From contig NZ_JAPNLJ010000003.1 of NCBI RefSeq assembly GCF_026627445.1, positions 169,614 to 233,613 of the forward strand: a DNA stretch of 64,000 nt. The letters are read 5' to 3'. Source of the DNA: Streptomyces sp. H27-H1. GTDB lineage: Bacteria; Actinomycetota; Actinomycetes; Streptomycetales; Streptomycetaceae. This document shows, piece by piece, positions 45,089-54,863 of the stretch. Below the pieces are notes generated by a model, which saw only the letters and a list, made by a program, of their open reading frames with translations, had not been told where the DNA came from and searched no databases. Position 1 is the first letter of the stretch. Each line of letters begins with the position of its first letter. The position numbers and the translations under genes were made by a program.

Positions 45089-45100
45089 TTACACGTGTAA
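45089..45100. promoter_or_regulatory. TTACACGTGTAA palindrome, copy 2
   Basis: Identical to the site at 9484-9495; when reverse-complemented it also shares TGA in front, giving 15 identical bases. It lies upstream of the PAP2 gene and downstream of the alcohol dehydrogenase stop. Confidence 0.55.
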
Positions 45101-45158
45101 TCAGGGAATGTAGCCATGCCCTCCCCGCACCACAAGCCCTGTGCGCCCAGCGGCCCGC

Positions 45159-46211
<1,053 letters not shown>

Positions 46212-46296
46212 ACCGACCGCCTCCACTCGCCCGACCCGCTTGTCCGCCCCGGGCCCGGATGCCGGGACGACCACCGCACACCATCAGGGGGAAACC

Positions 46297-46422
46297 ATGA
46301 CCCGCAAGCGCGCCACGGCCGCCGCCGTGTCCGTCCTGTTCGCCCTCATCGTCATGGCGCTCGGTGCGGGTTCCCCGGCGTACGCGGCCGCGGGCGAGAA
46401 GAAGGCCGAGGTCATCAAGTAG
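46297..46422 (+). CDS. 41-residue secreted peptide
   Basis: A very short gene with AGGGGG just before ATG 46297. The product MTRKRATAAAVSVLFALIVM continues with a hydrophobic stretch to a SPAYAA cleavage site, leaving a mature peptide of about 11 residues, AAGEKKAEVIK. The good ribosome site and complete signal peptide argue that it is real. It may be an exported signalling peptide or simply a decayed secreted protein. It is 86 bp from the divergent alcohol dehydrogenase. Confidence 0.5.
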   Translation: MTRKRATAAAVSVLFALIVMALGAGSPAYAAAGEKKAEVIK

Positions 46423-46586
46423 CCGGACCATCCGCCGCGCGTGCACGCGTACGTGGCGTGCGTGCCGCAGGCCCCGGCCGTCCGGCCCGGCCCCGCCCCG
46501 CCCCGCCCGGCGCGGTCCGGTCCGGACCGGACCGGTCCGAGTTCGCGCCGGGTGCGCTGCCGGGTGGTCTCCGTACACTGGTGGGC

Positions 46587-46970
46587 ATGGTAAGCCGCAT
46601 TAGTGAACTGGTCATCGACTGCGCCGACCCCGAGAAGCTCGCCGCGTTCTGGAGCGGGGCCCTCGGCTATGTGGAACTCTCCCGGGAGGACGACGGGAGC
46701 ATCGAGATCGGGCCGGCCGGCGCGGGCTTCGGCGGTCCGCAGCCCACCCTCTTCCTGAGCCCGAGCAGCGACCCGCGGGCCGGGAAGCTCCGCCTGCACA
46801 TCGACGTCAACCCCGTCGACCGCGATCAGGACGCGGAACTGGAGCGGCTGCTCGCCCTGGGCGCCAGACCTGTGGACGTAGGCCAGAGCGGCGCCGAGAG
46901 CTGGCACACCCTGGCCGACCCGGAGGGCAACGAGTTCTGCCTCCTGCGCACCCGGCTCCAGCCCCTCTGA
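46587..46970 (+). CDS. VOC-family (glyoxalase-like) protein
   Basis: A 127-residue single-domain vicinal oxygen chelate protein: ISELVIDCADPEKLAAFWSG at the start, then GPQPTLFLSPSSDP and a C-terminal WHTLADPEGNEFCLL. This resembles the Glyoxalase_6 group abundant in Streptomyces, for which substrates are mostly unknown. ATG 46587 has only a weak ribosome site. It converges on the ATP-grasp pair. Confidence 0.87.
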   Translation: MVSRISELVIDCADPEKLAAFWSGALGYVELSREDDGSIEIGPAGAGFGGPQPTLFLSPSSDPRAGKLRLHIDVNPVDRDQDAELERLLALGARPVDVGQSGAESWHTLADPEGNEFCLLRTRLQPL

Positions 46971-47016
46971 GCCCACCACGCACGCCCCTGCGGCGGCGTC
47001 GCACGCGCCGTCGGCC

Positions 47017-47838
47017 TCACCGGTTCCCTGATCCGGCGGAGGCCGACCCGCCCTTGGCCCGGCGCAGGGCCAGTTCCGCCAGGGCTTCGGGGGCGCCCGG
47101 CTGTTCGCGGATGCCGGGGAAGGCGTTGACGTCCACGATCAGGGGGCTGCCGTCGGCGGTGGCGATGATGTCCACGCCGTAGACGTCCAGGGAGTAGACC
47201 TCGCCCACCCGGCGGGTCAGGTCGGCCCATTCCGACGGGAGCCGGGGCAGCGGCAGAGTGGGGCCGAGTCCCTCCGGGGAGAGTTCGGAACGGCGCAGGG
47301 CCGCGAAGACCCGGTCGCCGATCGCCCACAGTTTGTGGTCCCAGCCGCTGTTCCGGGCGAACTCCTGCACCACCACCGGCTCGTCGGGCCAGAGGTCCGC
47401 CAACTCCCGAAGGTACGCGGTGTCGTCGACCCGGGTCACGAGGTCCTCACGGCGGCTGTGCCGGCTCTTGACGACCACGGGGGAGTCCAGGCGGAACCCG
47501 GCCGCCCACCGCGCGAGCGTGCCGACGGTACGGGTTCCCGCGAACGGCAGCCCGGCCCGGACCGCCAGCTCCGCCATCAGGGTGCGGTCCTGGCAGAGCG
47601 TGGTCGCCGCGGCGGAGTTCATCACCGGCGCCCCGCGCCGCTCCAGGCGCCGGGCCAGTTCGAGTCCGTGCGGGGTGTGTGCCTTGAGGAGGTACACGTC
47701 GGCCGGTACTCCGGCGGCTGCCTCCCCCACCGAGCCGGGGTCCAGCAGTTCCACCCCGTGCCCGGCATCCCGCAGCAGACCGGCCGCCGCCGAGAGCAGC
47801 GGATGTCCGGGCTTGTCCGTGATCAGGCCGATCCTCAT
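47017..47838 (-). CDS. ATP-grasp ligase, RimK-like (second of a pair)
   Basis: A 273-residue ATP-grasp protein beginning MRIGLITDKPGHP. ATP-binding lysines lie in DSPVVVKSRHSRRED, and the metal site is near VYGVDIIATADGSPLIVDVNAFPGI. ATG 47838 overlaps the stop of the upstream ATP-grasp gene by 4 bp. Together they look like RimK/LysX-type ligases that add an amino acid to a carboxylate. It is shorter than typical RimK and its substrates are unknown. Confidence 0.82.
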   Translation of the reverse strand: MRIGLITDKPGHPLLSAAAGLLRDAGHGVELLDPGSVGEAAAGVPADVYLLKAHTPHGLELARRLERRGAPVMNSAAATTLCQDRTLMAELAVRAGLPFAGTRTVGTLARWAAGFRLDSPVVVKSRHSRREDLVTRVDDTAYLRELADLWPDEPVVVQEFARNSGWDHKLWAIGDRVFAALRRSELSPEGLGPTLPLPRLPSEWADLTRRVGEVYSLDVYGVDIIATADGSPLIVDVNAFPGIREQPGAPEALAELALRRAKGGSASAGSGNR

Positions 47839-48854
47839 ACGGTCTCTCCCGCAGGGGCGGCAGGGGTGATGGCAGTGGTTGCCGGGACGGCCGCGGTGTT
47901 TGCCGGGACGACGGTGGCCACCGGGACGGCAGCGGCCACCGGAACCGCGAGGGTCGTGGCCGGGGCCGCCTGGAGCGGGATCGAGATCGCCGGCCCGGAC
48001 CGGCGCGGGAGAGCGGCCCCGGCGCCGCCGCCGGGCTTCGAACCGCCGCACCGCGCGAGGTCGAGTACCGCACGGGCCACCCGGGCCGCCGCGTCCGGGA
48101 CCTGACGGAAGCTCGGGAAGTCGTTCACGTCCACGACCACCGGCCCGTCGGGCCCCAGCAGCACGTCCACCCCGTACAGGTCGAGCCCGTACACCTCCCC
48201 GACCCGCGCGCCGATCTCCGCTATCTCGGCGGACAGCGGGACCAGGCGCTCCGGGACGGAGGTGTCCGGATGCAGGGGAGAGCGGCGCTCGGTGGCGAAG
48301 AACTCACCGCCGACCGCGTACACCTTGATGTCGGTGCCCGAGTTCGGGACGTACGGCTGGGCGACGAGCATGCCCTCACCGGCCAGTTCGGGCAGGATCG
48401 CGGTCAGCCGCTCCGGCGTGGCCACCAGGTGCACGGCCCGCCCGGAGCTGCCGTCGGCGGGTTTGACGACGAGCGGGTATTCGCAGGCCGGGATCTCGGC
48501 CAGCAGCTCCGGCCGGGCCGCCGCGTACGTCGGCGGCAACGGCAGTCCCCGGCCGCGACCGATGGCGGCGGCCAGCGCCTTGTCCCGTACGCCCCGGATC
48601 GAGCGGGCGTCGTTGACGGTGGTCGCCCCGGCCGCGGCGGCGGCTTCCAGCAGGGTCAGCCCCGGCCCGCCGGACACCGTCTTCAGGACCCAGGCGTCAT
48701 GGGCGCCGGCATCCACCGCCTCGCTCATCCGCAGCAGCGAACCCCCGGGCCGCAGCACCTCCACCCGGTGGCCCCACGAGGTCAGTTGCCGGATCACCTC
48801 GTTCGGCATGCCGTCGTGGCGGTAATGCTCCTCCACCAGGAAGCAGAGCCTCAT
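47835..48854 (-). CDS. ATP-grasp ligase, RimK-like (first of a pair) with repetitive tail
   Basis: A 339-residue protein starting MRLCFLVEEHYRHDGMPNEV. The ATP-grasp core shows CEYPLVVKPADGSSGRAVHL, the DIKVYAVGGEFFA strand and YGVDVLLGPDGPVVVDVNDFPSF. The last 65 or so residues are a Pro/Ala/Val/Thr-rich tail (LAVPVAAAVPVATVVP) encoded by near-repeats. It is coupled to the second ATP-grasp gene by ATGA. A TGTGACGTCACA palindrome lies 48 bp upstream of its start. Confidence 0.82.
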   Translation of the reverse strand: MRLCFLVEEHYRHDGMPNEVIRQLTSWGHRVEVLRPGGSLLRMSEAVDAGAHDAWVLKTVSGGPGLTLLEAAAAAGATTVNDARSIRGVRDKALAAAIGRGRGLPLPPTYAAARPELLAEIPACEYPLVVKPADGSSGRAVHLVATPERLTAILPELAGEGMLVAQPYVPNSGTDIKVYAVGGEFFATERRSPLHPDTSVPERLVPLSAEIAEIGARVGEVYGLDLYGVDVLLGPDGPVVVDVNDFPSFRQVPDAAARVARAVLDLARCGGSKPGGGAGAALPRRSGPAISIPLQAAPATTLAVPVAAAVPVATVVPANTAAVPATTAITPAAPAGETV

Positions 48855-48901
48855 GGAACTTCCCCGTCTTCCCGGACGCCCGCCGATCCCGTCCGGCGAG
48901 T

Positions 48902-48913
48902 TGTGACGTCACA
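48902..48913. promoter_or_regulatory. TGTGACGTCACA palindrome
   Basis: A perfect 12-bp palindrome 48 bp upstream of the ATP-grasp pair, in the 322-bp divergent gap towards the conservon (48855-49176). It is a candidate operator; the regulator is unknown. The remainder of the gap is comparatively AT-rich, as expected for a promoter region. Confidence 0.45.
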
Positions 48914-49176
48914 GGATGTCATGGACCGCAATGTGATGATCGGTCCGAGTAGGGCGGAGTCGGCAACGCGGCCGGGTGCCGGGTTTCCGGCGGGGCGGAC
49001 GCCGAGGAGCTCGGGAATTCCCTTCACTTCAAAACACCACAGAAAGAGCTTTACCGGTCAGGAGTGACTGAAAAATTTGTCAGAGGCTGCCCAAAGCGAT
49101 CAACAACTCTCCTATAGTGATGCCTCGTTGCCAGGAACCTTCTCCTCCATTTACGCCCGGTATGAGGCTCTGATTG

Positions 49177-50892
49177 ATGACGGCGTCGCCCTCCCCCCTT
49201 CGCCCCTCCGCGCTGGCCCTGCTGATCACCGCAGTCGCCGGCGGCGCGCTCACCACGGCGGCGGTGGCCGCGGCCCCGTCGTCCGTCAGAACTCCCCTCG
49301 GCTGGTTCGCCGGTGCGGGCGTCCTGCTGCTCGCGGTCGCGGCCTTCGCCGTGACCTGGTGCGCGCGCACCGCCCGGATCCAGCGCGGCCGGATCTCCGG
49401 CCTGACCGCCGAAGTGGTCGCCCGTGACGGGCACATCGCCCGGCTGATCGCCGACGCGACACGCGACGCGGCCGCACACACCTCAGACCGCTCCCGTCTC
49501 GCCGGCGAACACGCCGCGGTGCTGGAGCGGCTGGCGGGTGAGCACACCCTGACGCTGGAACACCTGGTGGGCGTGCACGCCGCCGAGCTCGACGGGCTGG
49601 CCGCCGCCCAGAACGCGTCGCGCGAGCGGCTCGGCGGAGAACTGCGCCGCGCCGAGTCGGGCCGGGCCGCCGCCATGGCCGCGGCCGCCAACGCCGCCGG
49701 CCGGATGCAGGCCCTGGCCACCGGGATGCTCGCCGACCTGCGCGACATGGAGCACCGGCACGCCGACGAGGACGTCCTCGGCGACCTGCTCCACCTCGAC
49801 CACCGCACCGCCCAGGCCGGCCGCCTCGCCGACTCCATCGCCGTCCTGACCGGAGCCCGCTCGGGCCGCCGCTGGGCCAAGCCGATCGTCATGGAATCGA
49901 TCCTGCGCGGCGCCATGGGCCGCATCGGCGGCTACCAGCGGATCCGGCTCCACTCCACCAGCGACGCCGCCGTCGCCGGGCACGCGGCCGAGGGCGTCAT
50001 GCACGCACTGGCGGAACTCCTCGACAACGCGGCCAACTTCTCCCCGCCGACCGCCGAGGTCCACGTCTACGTGGAGGAGGTGCCGTCCGGGATCGTCATC
50101 ACCGTCGAGGACAGCGGCCTCGTCATGAGCGAGGTCCAGCTGCGCCGCGCCCAACAGGCCGTGACCGCCGAATCCCTGGACCTGGCCGGACTCTCTGGAA
50201 CCCGGCTCGGCCTCGCCGTCGTGGGCCGGCTCGCCCGCAAGCACGGGCTGACCGTCTCCTTCCGGCCCTCCGCGCGCGGCGGTACGGGCGCGCTGATGAT
50301 GCTCCCGCAGGAGCTGATCAGCCGCACCTCCGCCGAAGCCCCCGCCGCGCCGCTCGCCATCCCGGCGCAGCCGTCCGCGCGGGCCGCACTGGAGGTGCCC
50401 GCAGCGTCCGGTGCTCCCACCGCGCCCGGGGCCGAAGCCGAAGCCGAGCCCGAGGCGGTGCACCACACCGCCGCCGGGCAGGACGGCGCCGTCCGCACGC
50501 AGGACCGTACGACGGACGGAACGGCCACGGACCGTACGGCCACGGACGGTACGACGGCGGGCGGTACGCCGCAGGACCGCGAAGCCGCAGCCGTCGACGA
50601 CACCGAAGCCGAATCCACCGGCGAGCACCCGCACTTCGGGGACAGCGGCCTGCCCCAGCGCCGCCGCGGCCGGACCCTGGCCGCGGCCCACCCCGAGGGC
50701 ACGGACGGCGCGGGCACCGAGACCCGTACGGCCTCCGCGCCCGGCGGGGCGTCCCGGTCGGCCGCGCGCTTCGGCAGCTTCCGCCAGGCCGTCCGCGGCG
50801 CGGGCGCACCAGGCGGAGCAGCTTCAGGCGGCCCCGGCGACGAGCAGCAGCCCGCGCACACCCCAGACTCGGAAGGCAACACGCGATCATGA
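49177..50892 (+). CDS. cvnA: Conservon sensor-kinase-like protein CvnA
   Basis: A 571-residue protein from ATG 49177 (GAGG upstream; TTG 49174 is an alternative). Two N-terminal hydrophobic segments (ALALLITAVAGGALTTAAVA and WFAGAGVLLLAVAAFAV) precede a coiled-coil stretch and a GHKL ATPase with N box HALAELLDNAANFSPP and G1 VEDSGLVMS. The last 200 residues are a long disordered Ala/Pro/Thr tail. Conservon CvnA proteins are membrane kinase-like and assemble with CvnB-D in a G-protein-like system. Its stop overlaps the next gene in ATGA. Confidence 0.9.
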   Translation: MTASPSPLRPSALALLITAVAGGALTTAAVAAAPSSVRTPLGWFAGAGVLLLAVAAFAVTWCARTARIQRGRISGLTAEVVARDGHIARLIADATRDAAAHTSDRSRLAGEHAAVLERLAGEHTLTLEHLVGVHAAELDGLAAAQNASRERLGGELRRAESGRAAAMAAAANAAGRMQALATGMLADLRDMEHRHADEDVLGDLLHLDHRTAQAGRLADSIAVLTGARSGRRWAKPIVMESILRGAMGRIGGYQRIRLHSTSDAAVAGHAAEGVMHALAELLDNAANFSPPTAEVHVYVEEVPSGIVITVEDSGLVMSEVQLRRAQQAVTAESLDLAGLSGTRLGLAVVGRLARKHGLTVSFRPSARGGTGALMMLPQELISRTSAEAPAAPLAIPAQPSARAALEVPAASGAPTAPGAEAEAEPEAVHHTAAGQDGAVRTQDRTTDGTATDRTATDGTTAGGTPQDREAAAVDDTEAESTGEHPHFGDSGLPQRRRGRTLAAAHPEGTDGAGTETRTASAPGGASRSAARFGSFRQAVRGAGAPGGAASGGPGDEQQPAHTPDSEGNTRS

Positions 50893-51290
50893 CCGGCTTC
50901 ACCACCGACGAGACGCTCAACTGGCTCCTGGAAGGCCTCCTGGAGCGCACACCGGGCGCCCGCCACGCCCTCGTGCTCTCCCGTGACGGCCTCAAGCTGT
51001 GCCGCACCCCCGAGCTCTCCGTCGACCAGGCCGACCAGCTCGCCGCGATCGCCGCCGGCATCCAGAGCCTGTCCCACGGGGCGTCCATCGAGTTCGGCGA
51101 CGGCACCGGCGGAGTCCGCTCGGCGATGACCGAGTTCTACGGCGGGATCCTCTTCATCGTCGAGGCCGGCGAGGGAGCGCACCTCGCGCTCGTCGCCGCC
51201 GAGGACGCCGACGCCGGACTCGTCGGCCACAACATGTCCGAACTGGTGGAGCAGCTCGGCGAACACCTCATCGCCAGGCCCCGGGGATGA
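50889..51290 (+). CDS. cvnB: Conservon roadblock/LC7 protein CvnB
   Basis: A 133-residue roadblock/LC7-domain protein: LNWLLEGLLERTPGARHALVL, then LKLCRTPELSVDQADQLAAI and GGILFIVEAGEGAHLALVA. It is thought to act as a GTPase-activating or scaffolding partner of CvnD. It overlaps both neighbours by 4 bp (ATGA at each end). Confidence 0.93.
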   Translation: MTGFTTDETLNWLLEGLLERTPGARHALVLSRDGLKLCRTPELSVDQADQLAAIAAGIQSLSHGASIEFGDGTGGVRSAMTEFYGGILFIVEAGEGAHLALVAAEDADAGLVGHNMSELVEQLGEHLIARPRG

Positions 51291-51649
51291 GTCGGACCCG
51301 GCCGGGCCGGGACGACTCCCCGGACCGGCTCTACACCCTCACCGGTGGCCGCAGCCGCTCCGGCTCGGACGTCTTCGACCTGGTCACCCTCGTCGTCGCC
51401 GAGTGCGACCCGGTGCCCGGCATGCAGTCCGAGCACGCGGTGATCCTGCGGATGTGCCAGTTCCCGACGGCCGTCGTGGAGATCGCGGCCGAGCTCGGAC
51501 TGCCGGTGTCGATCGTACGGATCCTGCTGGCCGACCTGCTCGCAACCGGACGGATCCGCGCCCGGCACCCGCGTACGGCGAACTCGGCGTACAGCCTTCC
51601 CGACCCCGACATCCTGGAGCAGGTGCTCGTTGGACTCCGCAATCTCTGA
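51287..51649 (+). CDS. cvnC: Conservon DUF742 protein CvnC
   Basis: A 120-residue DUF742 protein with RLYTLTGGRSRSGS at the start, DLVTLVVAE, and a winged-helix-like IAAELGLPVSIVRILLADLL. DUF742 proteins are the third subunit of conservons. It overlaps CvnD by 20 bp. Confidence 0.92.
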   Translation: MSRTRPGRDDSPDRLYTLTGGRSRSGSDVFDLVTLVVAECDPVPGMQSEHAVILRMCQFPTAVVEIAAELGLPVSIVRILLADLLATGRIRARHPRTANSAYSLPDPDILEQVLVGLRNL

Positions 51650-52298
51650 CGCGACGATCCCCGAAGCCGCGTCCACGTACACGGCCGAACCGCTCCGGCC
51701 CCGCCAGGCACTGCGCAGCACGGCCGACAACGGACTGAAGATCGTCATCGTGGGCGGTTTCGGCGTCGGCAAGACCACGATGGTCCGCTCGGTCAGCGAG
51801 ATCCGCCCACTGAACACCGAAGAGACCATGACCAAGGCCGGCGAGGCCGTGGACGACGTCGCCGGGGTCGCCGGGAAGAACGCCACCACCGTGGCCTTCG
51901 ACTTCGGGCGCATCACCCTGGACGCCCGCAACGTGCTCTACCTGTTCGGGGCCCCCGGCCAGGAGCGGTTCTGGTTCCTGTGGGACCGGCTCTTCTCCGG
52001 CACCCTCGGCGCCGTCGTCCTCGTCGACACGCGGCGGCTGGCGGACTCCTGGTACGCCATCGACCGTCTCGAACACCACGGCACGCCCTTCGTCGTGGCC
52101 TGCAACGACTTCGGCGGCCCCGCGCACACCCCGGAGCAGATCCGCGCCGCCCTCGACCTGCCGGACGGCATTCCGCTGGTGTTCTGCGACGCCCGCTCCC
52201 GGGAGTCCAGCAAGCACGTCCTGATCTCCCTCGTCCAGCACCTCCAGACGGCCGCCGCGTCCGGCCCCCCGTCCCAGACCCCGGAGTCCACCCCGTGA
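51630..52298 (+). CDS. cvnD: Conservon GTP-binding protein CvnD
   Basis: A 222-residue small GTPase-like protein. TTG 51630 is the only start upstream of the P-loop that fits, with GGAG 10 bp before it. Motifs are KIVIVGGFGVGKTTMVRSVS (P-loop), LFGAPGQERFWFLWD (G3, with APGQ in place of DxxG), and VVACNDFGGP (G4, N-x-x-x instead of NKxD). It acts as the switch of the conservon complex at the membrane. It overlaps the first P450 gene in GTGA. Confidence 0.93.
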   Translation: MDSAISDATIPEAASTYTAEPLRPRQALRSTADNGLKIVIVGGFGVGKTTMVRSVSEIRPLNTEETMTKAGEAVDDVAGVAGKNATTVAFDFGRITLDARNVLYLFGAPGQERFWFLWDRLFSGTLGAVVLVDTRRLADSWYAIDRLEHHGTPFVVACNDFGGPAHTPEQIRAALDLPDGIPLVFCDARSRESSKHVLISLVQHLQTAAASGPPSQTPESTP

Positions 52299-53533
52299 CC
52301 TGCCCCGCCGCCCCCGAGCACCAGCCCGTCTACCTCGGCGGGCCCCGGTTCCAGATCGACCCCGTCGAGCTGTACCGCGAGATGCGCCGCGACCACGGCG
52401 CCGTCGCCCCGGTCGTCCTCGACGGAGACGTACCGGCCTGGCTGGTCCTCGGCTACCGCGAACTGCACCAGGTCACCAGCGACCCGGTGCTCTTCTCCCG
52501 GGACTCCGAACTGTGGAACCAGTGGGACCGCGTCCCCGCCGACTGGCCGCTGCTCCCGATGATCGGCCGCCGGCAGCCGTCCATCCTCTACACCGTCGGC
52601 GAACGCCACCGGGAGCGGGCCGGCGTCATCTCCGACGCACTGGAAGCCGTAGACCCCTTCGAACTCAAGGGGCACGCCGAGCGGTTCGCGGACGAGCTGA
52701 TCGACCAGCTGTGCGGCAAGGGCTCCTGCGACATCGTCGGCGAGTACGCCATGCTGCTGCCGCTGCGCGTCCTCGCCCGCCTCTACGGGTTCTCCGACGC
52801 GCAGGGCCCCGGCCTCGTCGCCGCCATGAACGACATGATCAACGGGCGGGAGGGCGCCCTGGAAGGCCAACGCCACTTGGCCGAGTCGATGATCGCGCTG
52901 CTGTCCGCCAAGCTCGCCGAACCAGGCCCCGACGTGGTCTCCCGGATGCTCGCCAACCGGGCCGGGTTCACCGTCGAGGAAGTCGCCCAGGACCTCATGG
53001 TCATGATGGCCGCGGGCCACCAGCCCACCGCCGACTGGATCGGCAACTCCCTGCGCCTCATGCTCACCGACGACCGCTTCGCCGCCTCTCTCGCGGGCGG
53101 CCGGCACAGCGTCGGCGAGGCCATGAACGAGGTGCTGTGGGAGGACACCCCCACCCAGAACGTGGCCGGCCGCTGGGCCTCCCGCGACACCCACCTGGGC
53201 GCCCAGCGCATCGGCCGGGGCGACCTCGTCCTGCTCGGCATCGCCGCCGCCAACGCGGACCCGCACGTACGCACCGACGCCGGCGCGCTGACCGGCGGCA
53301 ACAACGCCTTCTTCTCCTTCGGACACGGCGACCACCGCTGCCCCTTCCCCGCCCAGGAAGTCGCCGAGGTCATCGCGCGCACCGGCATCGAGGTGCTCCT
53401 GGACCGGCTGCCCGACGTGGACCTCGCCGTGCACGCCGACGACCTGGCCCGCCGCCCCTCGCCCTGGCTGCGCGGCCTCACCGCCCTTCCCGTGACCTAC
53501 ACCCCGACCCCCGCCCTTGGAGCCACCCGATGA
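52295..53533 (+). CDS. CYP157-like cytochrome P450 lacking the ExxR arginine
   Basis: A 412-residue conservon-linked P450. The I-helix is MVMMAAGHQPTADWIGN. The K-helix reads MNEVLWEDTPTQN, so ExxR is ExxW. The heme loop FFSFGHGDHRCPFPAQ keeps the cysteine but replaces the usual Gly after it. From the literature, CYP157 proteins in Streptomyces conservons lack ExxR and are paired with CYP154 enzymes, as here. It starts in a GTGA overlap with CvnD and overlaps the next P450 in ATGA. Whether it oxidises substrates is unclear; it may support the CvnD switch. Confidence 0.87.
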   Translation: MTCPAAPEHQPVYLGGPRFQIDPVELYREMRRDHGAVAPVVLDGDVPAWLVLGYRELHQVTSDPVLFSRDSELWNQWDRVPADWPLLPMIGRRQPSILYTVGERHRERAGVISDALEAVDPFELKGHAERFADELIDQLCGKGSCDIVGEYAMLLPLRVLARLYGFSDAQGPGLVAAMNDMINGREGALEGQRHLAESMIALLSAKLAEPGPDVVSRMLANRAGFTVEEVAQDLMVMMAAGHQPTADWIGNSLRLMLTDDRFAASLAGGRHSVGEAMNEVLWEDTPTQNVAGRWASRDTHLGAQRIGRGDLVLLGIAAANADPHVRTDAGALTGGNNAFFSFGHGDHRCPFPAQEVAEVIARTGIEVLLDRLPDVDLAVHADDLARRPSPWLRGLTALPVTYTPTPALGATR

Positions 53534-54765
53534 CGTGCCCGATCGACCACACCGGCCCCGCGGCCATCACGCTGGACCCCTTCGTCGCCGATCTCGACGC
53601 GGAGAGCGCCGCGCTGCGCGCCGCCGGGCCGCTCGTCCAGGTGGTCCTTCCCGGCGATGTGGGCGTGTACGCCGTCACCCGCCACGCGGAGGCCCGCAAG
53701 CTGCTCACCGATCCCCGGATCGTCAAGGACATCAACGTGTGGGGCGCCTGGCAGCGCGGCGAGATCCCGATGGACTGGCCGCTGATCGGCCTCGCCAACC
53801 CCGGCCGCTCGATGCTCACCGTGGACGGCGAGGACCACCGCCGCCTGCGCACCCTGGTCGCGCAGGCCCTGACCGTACGCCGGGTGGAGAAGCTGCGCAC
53901 CGGCATCGAGGCGCTGACCACGGGCATGCTGGACAAGCTGGCCGCGCTGCCGGCCGGTGAGACGGTCGACCTCAAGGCGGGGTTCGCCTACCCGCTGCCG
54001 ATGAACGTCATCAGCGACCTGATGGGTGTCTCCGCAGAGGAACACCCGCGGCTGAAGGCCCTGTTCGAGAAGTTCTTCTCGACTCAGACGCTGCCCGAGG
54101 AGGTGCCGCAGATGATGGCGGACCTCGGCGCGCTGTTCTCCCGCATCGTCGAGTCCAAGCGCGAGAACCTGGGCGACGACCTCACCAGCGCCCTCATCGA
54201 GGCCTCGGAGGACGGCGACCACCTCACCACCGAGGAGATCACCAACACCCTCCAGCTGATCGTGGCCGCCGGCCACGAGACCACCATCAGCCTGATAGTC
54301 AACGCGGTCGTCGCCCTGGAGACCCACCCCGAGCAGCGCGCCCTCGTCCTGAAGGGCGAGGTCTCCTGGGAGAGCGTCATCGAGGAGACCCTGCGCTGGT
54401 CGAGCCCCACCTCGCACGTGCTGATCCGCTTCGCCACCGAGGACGTGGAGGTCGGTGACCGGATCCTTCCCAAGGGCGAGGGCCTGATCGTCTCGTTCGG
54501 GGCGCTCGGCCGCGACGAGGCGCAGTTCGGTGAGACGGCGGGCGAGTTCGACATCACCCGCACGCCGAACCGGCACATCTCCTTCGGCCACGGCCCCCAC
54601 GTGTGCCCCGGCGCGGCCCTGTCCCGCCTGGAAGCCCTGGTAGCCCTCCCGGCCCTGTACGCCCGCTTCCCGCAGCTCACCCTCGCCGTGGACCCGGCCG
54701 ACCTCCGCAACAAGCCGATCCTCACCCAGAACGACCTCTTCGACCTCCCCGTCCGCCTGGGCTGA
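53530..54765 (+). CDS. CYP154-like cytochrome P450
   Basis: A 411-residue canonical P450: I-helix LIVAAGHETTISLI, K-helix VIEETLRWSSP (intact ExxR), and heme loop ISFGHGPHVCPGAALSRLE. The MTCPIDHTGPAAITLDPF start and position after a CYP157-like gene identify it as the CYP154 partner of the conservon. CYP154 members hydroxylate diverse hydrophobic compounds. It ends the six-gene conservon operon. Confidence 0.92.
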   Translation: MTCPIDHTGPAAITLDPFVADLDAESAALRAAGPLVQVVLPGDVGVYAVTRHAEARKLLTDPRIVKDINVWGAWQRGEIPMDWPLIGLANPGRSMLTVDGEDHRRLRTLVAQALTVRRVEKLRTGIEALTTGMLDKLAALPAGETVDLKAGFAYPLPMNVISDLMGVSAEEHPRLKALFEKFFSTQTLPEEVPQMMADLGALFSRIVESKRENLGDDLTSALIEASEDGDHLTTEEITNTLQLIVAAGHETTISLIVNAVVALETHPEQRALVLKGEVSWESVIEETLRWSSPTSHVLIRFATEDVEVGDRILPKGEGLIVSFGALGRDEAQFGETAGEFDITRTPNRHISFGHGPHVCPGAALSRLEALVALPALYARFPQLTLAVDPADLRNKPILTQNDLFDLPVRLG

Positions 54766-54863
54766 CATTCCCTGCCCTGCCCCGTCCTTTCCTCATGGGA
54801 GGAGGGGCGGGGCGGCCGGTTTAATCGGATGTGCTTACCGCGCACGGTTGTTAGGTTCACCGT

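Noticed and set aside
46297..48854. Graspetide RiPP cluster
   Set aside because: The peptide carries a Sec signal and no recognisable graspetide core, and is on the opposite strand with another gene between.
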